From NCBI GenBank assembly GCA_003833135.1, contig QZLH01000069.1, positions 48,419-112,418 on the forward strand: 64,000 bases of DNA. The letters run 5' to 3'. A program made the translations under genes and the position numbers. The stretch is from Oehlia diaphana. Its lineage: Eukaryota > Glomeromycota > Glomeromycetes > Glomerales > Glomeraceae. Below, piece after piece: positions 46,702 to 59,706 of the stretch; the stretch's first letter is position 1, and each line of letters opens with the position of its first letter. Below the pieces are notes generated by a model that worked only from the letters and a program-made list of their open reading frames with translations, was not told the DNA's origin and did not search any database.

Positions 46702-49700
46702 ATTATTTATTTCTACTATAGTATTTGAGATATGATCAAATTAGAATTATTTAATTTGAATTATAATCAACGAAAAAAAAAAATTTAGATCGATTAATTC
46801 AATGATGGATCAAAAATAACCAAATAAATAAGTCGTTTTATTACCTGATGATATTATTAATGACTTAGTTTAAAAAAGATGAAACGTGTATCAATGACTT
46901 TATATTCTATCATTAAAAAGAAGAGAAAGGAATTAATAATGTCTCATAACGTTATTTAAATGAATGAATATATATTTTTTTTAACTTACCTTTTAGAAAT
47001 CAAATAAAATGTATGTATATAAAAAAATTTTTTCAACCCTTTCACTTTTGGACAAAATATCAATTTCTTCAGTAGAGAAATTTATTATATAATAGATAAA
47101 AAATAATTTCAAATTATAAGAACAATTAAAATTTTAACAATTCAATAGATTAAATAGAGTATTTCGTACCTATTAATAAGGGTTCACCTGTAAATAAAAC
47201 TTTTAAATATGTTAAGGCTTAAGTAACTTAAATGGTTTGTAAAAATATAAACGCTTTATAAATAAAAAATTTTCGAAATTAGAATTCAGAGTCTAAAATT
47301 TAGATTTTCTTTCTTTTAGCGAAAAAAACGATAAAAAAGCTTAGAAATTAGGAAGTTGGTGAGAGCTTTTTTTTTTTTTTTACTCCTACATAAAAAAAAA
47401 AAAAAGGTCACAGATTCCGCATGCTACAAAAACTTGCACAAATCGGCACCCCAAATTAAAAGTGGGAGATAATATACATGTACAATAGATAGCAATCGTA
47501 AAGTAACACACAGCCGCTATTCAATAAATTATACCATATTTGAATGTGGATACTCACTAAAATTTCTAAAGTAAGAACGATTTTTTCCTCGACCTATTTT
47601 ACACCTATTCACGCAGCTCTTCAAAAATTTTCAGGATAGTCGAGAATGAGTATGATAAAAAAAAAAAAGGAAAAATTATAAATTATCGTGGAGACATCTA
47701 GTTAGGTAAATTATATTTGATCTAATATTTAAGAATGAAAATAATTCAAGTAGAATAAATATATAAAACATGTTAAAGCATTTGTTTTATGCTTTACTTT
47801 CATGTACATAAATAAATAAAATAAATAAAATAGAATAAATAAATTAGGCATCATTATATCATATGTTTCACAATATAAAATATTATAATAAGATATCTAT
47901 TATGATGTACATGATATAATAAAAAATTATTACAAATTTAGCCATGCGGAAATTTATATTCAGTACGATGACTTAATTTTTACGTCATAGTTTCCTATTT
48001 GTACTTGAGTTTCCCTCTTTAAATTGATTACTCCCGCCTGTCAAAAATACCTAATTTGTTTTAGAAATATAAAATTTTATTTTTTTAATAAATACTATGA
48101 CATATTTTTTGCATTTTTTGTTCATCAACATAAACAAAATTTAATAATATTTCTGCGCCATGCGATTTACAATAGTGTTTAAAGTTATGATTAAAATAGA
48201 TTTTTGTAAACAATTCTGTTCGTTTAACCCACACTACATTTGTTAATATGCGTGATAATTTCATATATTTGTTTAAAGATAAACCAATTTATGCTTATCC
48301 ACGAAGATTTATTTACTTTGTAGATTTCTTTTTTTTCTATCATTCTGCGTTAAAAAAATCGGTACCCCATTAATTTATTGGTATTAAAAGATTTTCTCTT
48401 GTACGATAAAAATTACCTGATTTTCACTTGTACAAATTCAGATTGCACACATTAAATTATAAATATTATATTCTTATTAGGAATTTAACGTTTAATAACA
48501 AAACGTAATTTGCATCAACAAAAGCGAGCAGGTTAACAATGTGATTTCGTTTTTAGGTTAAAACGTCAATTTTCTTTAATTATATCACGTAAAAAAAAAG
48601 GTGTGACCAGGCATGTTTCTTTGGTATGTTTCTTTGATATGTAATTCTTTTAATTGAGAAGCAATAAATTAAGTAAACTATTATGCCTATAATTAGAAAT
48701 CACATAACAGGTGCTTATGCAAATTTCAATGAATTTCACGATCAAATCCACAACTCTAATTAAATTATTATGTTGAAATGCATGTTTTGGAAGAGAAAAT
48801 CTTTATCAAGAAAAAGATTGAAGTTTACGTAATAGGATCATGTTATTTACATGGAAAGATCACACGTATTCCAAAAGAAATATCTTAATTAACTTACTTT
48901 TTTCTTTTCCATATTGTTTTACTTTCCTGTTATCATCAATTATTAGCTACCAAAAACATCAATCTTTCACACAATTTATGTTTCGATCGAGATTAAATCA
49001 AATTCATAGTTCCCAAATTGGATGAAATATTATTTATCGAACATATTATAATATTCATGTTGATGTAAATGAGAGGCATGATATCTTTGCTATTAAGATA
49101 TAATTCAATTATTTAACGAGTTCTTAAAGCTCGTACCTGCTTGTGAGTTGACTGTTTGACTTGCAACTTTCTGATGACTAGACACTTCCTAAGACTACAG
49201 CCCGTGATGATTAAGATTGAGTTAACTTAATTAGTATTATTCGTCTGGATGTAAACTACACAATAGAAGAATGTATTATTCCAGATGGAATGTTTTAGAT
49301 TAGTTAGCGTTATGCTCTTGGGAAGTTTACAATGGAATTGAACTTTCCAATTCCCTCCAATATACCAATAGTTTCAAAACATATATGTGTATCCCATGTG
49401 AACCAATAATTTTATTGAAATTAGAAGCATATTACGTAACAAAAATCGCACTAAAAAAAAAATCCAATTTTAAATAAATTATAGGTCATAAAATTGTCTC
49501 AAGATTTAGTAACTTTTAATATATATAGTATAGATGATTATATTTTACACTTTTGTATTTTGATAATTATCTTGGATGAAACGAATAGGTATGACAAGAA
49601 CAGTCCAGAACATCGAAGATTCTGCTGTCATTGTCCTACCTTAAATCAATGATAGTAAAATTCAAATTCAAATTAAAGTGGTAGTACTTATAATCCTGAA

Positions 49701-50230
49701 ATTGTTAGAGATTTAGGCCAAATTAATAAAATATTTGTTTCTCATGAAATAAATAAGATTCAGCCATAAAATGCAATAAATTAAAAATGATTGGTTTCTT
49801 TTTCATTGACCAACCTTTTTTATAATTCTCAAAAACAAATACTTAAAAAAAAAAAAATTATTATTTTTTCGCTTCCGGTTATGAAAGACGAATAATTTAT
49901 TTATCTGTCCTTATAAAGAAATGGATAAAAGCTTTGGGAATTTATGAAAAATTGTTGAAGTAATTTCATTTATATGTAGCTTGTGGAAATCTCGACAATT
50001 CTGCCGAACCGTGTACAGAAATTGATTAATGCAAAGTTTATTTAAAAGCTTTGATCTTTAATATCTTAAGTATATCTTAAGTATATAAATAATTTATTAT
50101 TTTAAGCTTCATTTATCGAGCTTAACAAACTATAATATGTTATTCTTTCCCGCGCAATTGCGCATCTATCAAGTGTTTTATTCAATAAAAACCATTTATT
50201 ATGATAATACTTCCTATATGCTTGCTGACC
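46702..50230. other. Long intergenic region upstream of the bZIP gene
   Basis: About 3.5 kb with no supportable gene. It holds a CRE-like site at 47980-47988 and several T-tract/A-tract stretches. Weak coding-like scraps occur near 49580-49680, but stops are frequent. Such long leaders are common for fungal stress regulators (inference). Confidence 0.5.
47980..47988 (+). promoter_or_regulatory. CRE-like site upstream of the bZIP gene
   Basis: TTACGTCAT (ATGACGTAA on the minus strand) lies about 1.28 kb upstream of the bZIP start. It could support autoregulation. Not proven. Confidence 0.35.
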
Positions 50231-51464
<1,234 letters not shown>

Positions 51465-51766
51465 GATAACATTTTATAAGAAAAAGAGAATATTTTCAGC
51501 ATTTTACGTGTCTTATAATGTCACATGATTTATGATTTTAATGCACCAACTTGATCGGCTTTTTTTTTTTGTAGCATATGTTTTCAGATGAAAATTATCG
51601 CCCGTTTCTTTGGACAAGTTTAAAAGCTGCGCCACGCATTATGTTAGGAGGTCGCACAAAAACATAAAGAACCAAACCAGTTTTGTAAAGTCACAACCGT
51701 TCCCGACGAACAGTCTTGCTCTTAAAAACTTCATAAACTTTGACTCTCTTTGGTATCACTAGAAGA
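51465..51766. promoter_or_regulatory. Divergent promoter region
   Basis: 302 bases between the TRM8 and dynactin p50 starts; no recognised site. Confidence 0.35.
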
Positions 51767-53785
51767 ATGTCGAGCAAATACAGTGCACTTCCTGATATTG
51801 TAAGTTATACTTTCATAATACTTTATCGATTAGTTATTGTACGAATTCTTCCAAAAAAAATGGTTATTTTTACTCAACTAGCTAATACTTATTTAACAGG
51901 ACACTCAACAAGATGTTTACGAGACACCCGATTCCCCTGATGAAGCCGAAGTCTCTGACGATGGAGTGAGTTAAAATCTTCTTATATTTGAAATTTCAGT
52001 CTTTAAATTTCTACTTTTTCATTAATAATTACTTTGTTAATTAGTTTTTAAACGTGGAAGAGCCTAATGAAGATATTGTTCAGGACAAAATTTCACTCAG
52101 CGAGGCCGCGGACAAGTTTAAGAGTAATGATGCGAATGGTGATGATTCTGGTATGACCGATTGTTGATACATGTTATGATTTGCTGCTTTCAAATTTTCG
52201 GAATTTTTTTTTATTAATCAAATTGAATCATATTGACCTTTTAGAACTTAATCGAATCACTCGCCATAAGAAACAGATATACAAAAAAGTTGTCAATCAG
52301 GCATTTTTAGACACGACTGAATATGAGATTGTTCCAAGAGATCCTACATTGCAGGAAACTCCGGTACAAAAACTGAGAAGGTTGATGTTCGAAGTACAAG
52401 AACTTGGAGAGGAAATTGAGAAAAAGAAGGTAATTTTGTAATAATATTTTATAGTATTTAATTGTGTGTTTACATGATGACAAATATAATTAATTATCTA
52501 GGACGATGCAGCATCACCTCAAATTCCTCAGAATATATTATCATCGCATATAACAAGCTTAAATAACGAACTTTCACGCATCAGCCAATCCTTGGATGGT
52601 GATTCAGATGACAAAGATGGCACAATAATAAAACAAGCTGAATTAGGCAAGAAATTAATCCATCAATTGCAAACATTTAAAAATATGGGAATGCCTAAGG
52701 AGAATGGAATCTCATCGGGAGAAAAGGTCAATGGTGAGGCAACAAACGGAACTGTTGATGAGGGCGCTAAAAACGTGAGCGATATTTTTGAACATTTTTG
52801 AACTATAATTCTTTTTATTTCAATCCTTTTTCATTTCAATAATTTAATATTATTTTAATATAGATGGTTACATATGAATTGTATTACTCGCCTGAAAATA
52901 CCAAACTTCACACTTTAGCTAAGACTAATGAACTTGATGAACGTATTGCTGCCTTAGAAAAACTTGTTGGTACAGCTCATGGTCAAAATTTCGAGGATCT
53001 TGTAAGCATTCTCTAAATTTTAAAATTTATAGATCGAATATGAATAATTAATTTATTTAACTTTTTATAATCACATTCAAATAACTGACATGCAATAATA
53101 CAGTCGATTTCGATAACGAATACCAACCTTATTGCGGCTATGGATAAGCTTGATCAACAAATGCAAATTTTAGCACAGCCACGTCATTTGGAATCAGTTT
53201 CCCGAAAGGCTAAAACCTTGGTTGGAGAATTGGAAAAAGTGAACGAGTTAAAAAATAAAGAGTTATCGAACGGTGGTATCATTACCTTTGAGACAGAGGA
53301 AAAGGTATTTCATTTGCAATTATGATAATTTGCATGTTTTACTTATTTTGAAAAGTAATATTCACAATTTATTGAACATTTTTATGTAAAATAAATAGAT
53401 CAATTATCTTTTCGCTCTTTTGGATAAATTAGACCCTTTAATGTCCATCGCACCTGCCTTAGTTAATCGTCTTAAATCTTTACAACAGTTGCACCAAGAA
53501 GCTACTGTGTTTAGTGAAACTATTAATATGTTATCCGATGAACAGAGTAAGATTAGGGAAGAATTGAAGAGTTTGGATGATGTTACCGAAAAAGTATGTG
53601 TTTATAATTATTAAATAATTTAAGTTATAATGTAATATACTCATCATAACATTTTTAAAAAAATTTAGCTTGAGAAATCCTTTGAGATTAATGATGCAAC
53701 AGTGAAAAAGAATGTTGAAAATATGGATGCACGTATTACTGATCTTGCACAACGCTTAGATAAATTGATGGGAAATCGGAAATAA
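51767..53785 (+). CDS. Dynactin subunit 2 (p50 dynamitin)
   Basis: About nine exons, mostly with phase-0 introns. Start MSSKYSALPDI then DTQQDVYETPDSPDEAEVSD, the typical dynamitin N-terminus. The middle has TEYEIVPRDPTLQETPVQKLRRLMFEVQELGEEIEKKK and TYELYYSPENTKLHTLAKTNELDERIAALEKLVG. Long coiled-coils follow: LDQQMQILAQPRHLESVSRKAKTL, LFALLDKLDPLMSIAPALVNRLKSLQQLHQEA, and a last helix ending LDKLMGNRK. It forms the shoulder of the dynactin complex, which activates dynein. All splice junctions are canonical. Confidence 0.93.
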
Positions 53786-55448
53786 TTTTATTCTGTAAGA
53801 ATTAGTAGAAATAAATTTTTTTTTTATTAAAACCAGTGTCAAAATATGGTTTAAATGGTAAGTAATAGTTAATAATTACATATATCTTCAGGACATATTA
53901 ATTATTTGAGCAGAGCTCAGCTGTTGCATTATCACCTTGGACTAAATAATTATTAATTGATTGTATTCGTTATTATATATACATATATATATATTTTTGT
54001 GCATATATAAATCATAATATTCAGTTTACTTATCAATCAATTCAGTGACAATTTATATAGAAAATATTGAAAGAAGAACTTTGAATTTGTTAAAACTATT
54101 TAAGGAGTAATTTAAGCATATTTATTTATTATTTTTTGTAAATCTAAATTATTTTGTGATTATTTTTATATATATATATAAAAAAGATCTTATTTATTTA
54201 TTTTAAAAACTTATTAAATTATAATTACATAAAAGAATTTTATAATGCATTCATACGAAATTTAATAAAATTAATAAAATTAATTAATAAATTTATTATA
54301 TATAGAATTTATAATAGTAATAAAAAATACCTTGAATTGTAAATTTAAGATTAAAAAGCTATAATATTATAAATTCTGCTATTAACCCAGAGTGATTTAA
54401 ACTATTAGTAAATTTTATATAATTATATAATTTTGCCCAAATTTCCCAAAAAAAAATGCAAATTATGGTCAAATCACAATCAAAAACAAAGAGACATTAT
54501 CAAGAATATAAGAAAACTTGGTCATTATACTCTATAATATTCAAATAAATAAAATCTATATAAAGTGAAACAAATAATTTTTTTTTTAAAAAAAAAAAAT
54601 GATTGATGTAAAATATAAATTTTAAGGGGTTGATTTAACCAGGTGATTTAACACAGGTGGAGGGCAAGGTTAGCAAAACTCTTTAAATTAATTAGTACTG
54701 AAAATAACGAAATTATTATACAATAGGATTATACCGATGATAATTTATTTACTAAATCAATTATTTATTTAAAAAAAAAAAAGGATTTAATAAATTAAAT
54801 TAGTGTTTTCTATTTAACAAATATTTTAAATAGGGATATTTTTATAGATCTACTGTAAAATGTTAAAAATCGTAATATTATTAGATTGGATTTTTAATAA
54901 TTTTTTTGCAAATTTAAGAATTTAGATTAGTAATGTAATAAATGTTAGTACATGTAATAAATATAATAATTATGCGAATAACAGATTAAGTGGATTAAAA
55001 TGAGAAGTCGCAATCGGGCTAGTACAAATAATCTATCACTAATATCAATCATTTCTATATTTTAAGCTTTATTCGGAATAAAATCTGTTATCAAGGTTAA
55101 TTTACAAAAGTCATACTGTTATTTATTGGCTTATTTGGCTTAAAAAAACGGTAAATTTAATTTATTGTTACTAAATCATAAAATTATACGTATAATATAA
55201 ACCATCGCATTTCTTATTAATTTAAATATTTAACGATATTTACACGAGTTTTACGTACGAAAATTGATTCTTTGGAACCATACCGATAAAAGATAAAATA
55301 CGAATGCGTAATTAATTTATTTGATTCTATTTTACAAAATTTCGTTTTTTTACAAAAAAAAAAAAAAATGATTTTATCAACAGTCGATTATGTTTGTGTT
55401 CGTAAATGTTTGTGTTTGTGAATTAATGTTCGAAAGTAATATCACCCT
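53786..55448. other. Intergenic region
   Basis: About 1.66 kb of AT-rich DNA without a supportable gene; a T10/A12 palindrome at about 54578-54599. Confidence 0.5.
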
Positions 55449-55856
55449 TCAATTAAACCCATTAAATATGTCTCCCTCAATACTTGAAAAGTATTCTGGT
55501 GTTTTATTAAAAATTATATCAGCATCCTGCGCCTCAATTAAGTTTGGCAAGTCATGTATTATACTTTGTTGAATTTGCTGTGAAGGATGTGAGGGAGGAG
55601 GAGATGGGGGTTGTTGAATTCGATTCTGATTTTGATTCTGCCGATTTTGAATCTGTAGAATTTGTCGATTTTGATTTTGATTCTGCGGATTCTGATTTTG
55701 ATTCTGCCGATTTGGTTGATTTGGTCGATTTGGTTGATTTTGTCGATTTTGTCGAATTCGACGCAAACGATTCGGATCTCGTCGAATTCTCACATTTCTT
55801 ACTGATGTAAAACGCATGATAACATTTGTGTTCCTTTCCGTGTTTCTTGCTAGCAT
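55449..55856 (-). CDS. Asn/Gln/Arg-rich low-complexity protein (hypothetical)
   Basis: A single ATG frame of 135 aa. Residues 20-40 are Arg-rich (RNVRIRRDPNRLRRIRQNR). Residues 40-85 consist of repeated QNQNRQ and NRPNQP units. A Pro/Ser stretch follows, then a more ordinary end with IIHDLPNLIEAQDADIIF and EYFSSIEGDIFNGFN. The DNA shows a matching short-period repeat (GATTTTGATTCTGCC-type), so part of it may be a microsatellite read as protein. The unique ends argue for a real gene. No family recognised; prion-like composition. No intron seen. Confidence 0.45.
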   Translation of the reverse strand: MLARNTERNTNVIMRFTSVRNVRIRRDPNRLRRIRQNRQNQPNRPNQPNRQNQNQNPQNQNQNRQILQIQNRQNQNQNRIQQPPSPPPSHPSQQIQQSIIHDLPNLIEAQDADIIFNKTPEYFSSIEGDIFNGFN

Positions 55857-58800
55857 GTTTATGAGAGATTTTTTTTAAAAAATATTTTAATTTTTGTATT
55901 TTGTTTTTTGTATTTGATTCTGAAAGAATCTGGCTCTTTTTATAACGATTTTTTTTTGGGATTTTTTTTTTTTAGCTGTTTGCTACTGAAAGTAATCTGG
56001 CATTTCTGGCATTTTTATAATGTTTTTTAAATTAGATTTGAAGAAAAAGATTTTATACCGACGATCCTATTTTAATATAATATACTCTGTCCGAACATCA
56101 AATTTAATAAATTATGTATATAAAAAATTAAAGTAATAAGAGTAACAATAAGGTTAAATAATTCAATATAATTTTAGTGTAAAAAGTAATAAAATATAAA
56201 ATAGACTAACCAAAATAGTCATCACTACAAAGGTTGATTTTTTGATTTTCTTAATAATACAATTTATATTGTTAATGTACTATTATTTTATGTTAAAAAT
56301 ATATATTTTATTTTATTTAATAATATAAATTGTAATTGAAGTAATTATAGTAGGTAATTGAAATAATTGAAATAATTAAACGACTATAAAATTTTACTTT
56401 ATTATTATATATATATATATTTATTTATTTATATTTATATTATTTTATATTATATATATACATATAAATATAAAATATGTATTTATATATGTATATATAT
56501 ATATTTTTTTTTAAAAAAAAAAAGAGAGGAAAATAACGAACCTTAAAAAAAAAAATATTTTTTTTTTTTGTTTTTTTGGTTTTTTTTTAAAAAATTTCTT
56601 GGGCAAGAAGGCCGGATTTAAATAATCTGCTCTTTCTTTTGACTTTTAAATGTTACTAATACATCATTTCTCATATCTCTTTCAATCGATTTATTCTTGG
56701 AATATCATTTATTATTATATGACAATGTGTGACAATATAATCATTACTTTAAAATTTCCTTTGAAAATCCCAAACGAAGTTCTTTTATGGATAAAGTTTT
56801 TTTTATAAATTAAATAACATTTTTTTTTAAAAAAAAAACCTAAATCCATCTTTCTCTTTCTTTTTATATATATAATTTTTTTTTTTTTTAAAAAAAAAAA
56901 AATATCTTATATATTAAAGATGAATGTTTTAATGTTATTCAAGAAGAATTTGCTTCGTTTGACTTAGATTATGGGATTAATAGAGTAGACTTTCATATGA
57001 TTATAGTACCAATTTGGCATTTCTTTAATATGCTAGTTTTACTCTATTCAATATTTTCATTACAAATAAGAATCTCACAAATTACAATATTAAGCTTATT
57101 CGTATTACATGACATATCGTTCTATATTTTTATTATGAATGGAAATATATTGCATACTAATAATCAGTATTTCTTTTCTTTAATTGGTTCTTTTTTTATA
57201 CAATTATTGTTTATGCTAATTATCTGCTTTTAAAAATAAAAACACGTGTTTCATCATGTTATATTTCTTAATTTAGATAATCTAGATCTTTACAAAATTC
57301 TCCTAATTTTTGGGTCTTTGAAGTTTGAACTTCTACTGAGACAGTTTTTCTTTTTTTATTTCGTAATTGTATTGTAATATATTATTTTAATATAATTTAT
57401 ACAATCATTTAAAGAAAAATACGGTTTTTATCTCAACACATTAAAATGCAAACTCATCTGCATGTCATCATCTTATATGAAAGTTTTCTATCTAATATTG
57501 CTATAATTGTATAATTATTATTATCATTAACAGTTAATAACTTCCATTACTTTTTTACAAAAAACTGAACATGCATAAAATGATAATATGAGCATAATAT
57601 ATATATATATATTATTATATAATTATATAATTATATTATTTAATTTTTAAAGATATTTAATTAATTTAATATTAATTAATTTATTTAATAAGATAATTTA
57701 TTTAAAAATATTTAATTAAAAGCTATTTGATAAATTATAAAAATGTATTTTATATTTATAATAAATATATTAAAATACAATTTATATAACCCAACCTTTT
57801 TTTAAATTTTTTTAAAATTTAAAATTTTTATTAAAATTATTATTATTTTTAAATTGATTATTATGTTAAATCATAAAAATATAATAAATTAATAATAAAT
57901 ATATTTGTAATTATATGATATATATTATATATTATATATTTTTAACTTTATAATTATAATTTAAATTCAATTATAAATAGTTTATAAAAATTAAAATATT
58001 TAAAATCAAATATATTAATATCATATAAAAATAATTCCAATATGTACAATATGAATAAAAATTAATATATATTTAATAATAATATTTTAATATTTTTTTT
58101 TTTTTTTTTTAAGTAAATTTTTGATTCTTTTAATATTTTACTTTTAAACAAAGTAAAAAGTTGATTTAATAAAAGAATTATTTATTTTATTAGTTAATGA
58201 GTAGTATGATTGGTAAAGGTAGAAGAATAATAATAATTTATAGATATTATTTATATAATAATATTATATCAGATATTGTTAATTATATTTTAAAAACAAT
58301 TACAATTTAATAAAAAATAGATATTTATTTTTTTAAAAAAAACCTGATATTTATATAAAAAATAATATATAGTAAATATATTTTTAATTATAGAAATATA
58401 ACCTATTTTTCTTATAGAAATTGCTTAGAATAATATGTTTCTAATACCAAGAAGAGTTTAAGAGTTTATACTTATAATACTCACCTATCAATTTTACTAG
58501 ATTTAAGTATCTATTTGATACTTTAAATTAATAAAAAAAAAATAGAATTAATTTATTAAAACTTAACTAATTAATTCTTTTTATTTTGATAAATTTTTTT
58601 CTGGACGTGCAAACTAAATCGTTTCTGCATGTTTATGCAATGTCCGGCACAAAAAAAATTAATTAGTTATAAGTTAGACTATTGACTACATATGTGTGAC
58701 CATTGTTTAATTATCAGGTAATACTTTCCTTTGAAGATTGTAATGCATATTTGTACAGTATATTCAATATATAGGGATGGAAAAAGGTAAGTTTCTTCAC

Positions 58801-59706
58801 CAATTGACCAAATTGATCGGTAACTTGTGCAGGATGAACTAATGATTGATAAATTATGTATATTATGTATGGTAAGGTGAACTTTGTTCAGCCATTGAGA
58901 TGAGTTAGAACATATTTCAGATATAATAAACATACTTGCGTAAAAGAACAGTTGTTGTGATAGTGGTGATAATGAGATGGATTCTCAGTCATCAAACCAA
59001 ATTTATCAACGTTCTAGTAACGATGATCGGGTAGAACTTTATGCAGTCGAATTCTCAAATTGATCATTAGTTTACATCAAAAGGAGCGTTTGTCATTGTT
59101 GTATTTGATGGGTATTGATGACTGTATAGAATTTGTGAGAAAATTAGGATAGGGTTATACCCTTGTTAGCTCACGTGAGTGCGATATGGTTTGGGAGATC
59201 ATGGCGATCATGGCTGTGGTTGTTCGTTGACGATATATCATGGTTAAATTTTTCTTTTAGGTTTACTAGCTTGTTCAACTTGTCTTCCGGTATTTTTTTT
59301 TCTATGAAAATGGAATTATCGAGCACAACACTTTTATTTCTTTTATTTGAATTCATAATGACAAAAAAAAAAAAAATAAATAAATTAAATTAAATTATAG
59401 ATGCTACAAAACGTGAAAACGGTTGCTGTTAAAGGTTTCTAACAGGATATTGGAAAATTTTTGTCATATTCGTGTAATAGTTATTTAAAGACGGAGTGTG
59501 GCGGAGTGGTTTATCGCATTCTGTAGTTGCTGTGATTGAGTTATTTGTCTTACCTTCCTTTCACATTGAATTAATTTTGTGATAGAGATTTTCCTCAAAA
59601 CATGCATAGAATTTTCTTTAAAACTATACTTTTTTGTTCTTATTAAATTATTAAATTTTTATAATTTAAATATTAATACAATATTAATTGGCAGATAATA
59701 AATAAT
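55857..59706. other. Long gene-poor AT-rich region
   Basis: About 3.85 kb. 57480-58420 is almost pure A/T. T/A palindromes occur at 56504-56523, 56820-56838 and 56876-56902. Minus-strand frame 59171-59356 (MNSNKRNKSVVLDNSIFIEKK) has a good donor at its end (GTGAGC) and plus-strand 58979-59058 reads MDSQSSNQIYQRSSNDD, but neither can be extended into a recognisable protein. They may be fragments of decayed genes. Confidence 0.45.

Noticed and set aside
56997..57233. Hydrophobic 78-aa reading frame
   Set aside because: Composition matches random AT-rich DNA; no family features or splice partners.
58679..59356. Minus-strand small secreted-type gene
   Set aside because: Frames at 58679-58933 and 59171-59356 cannot be joined into one credible protein; stops intervene.
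59490..59550. tRNA-like A box (TGGCGGAGTGG) in the spacer
   Set aside because: No B box and no anticodon stem or acceptor pairing could be found; probably chance.
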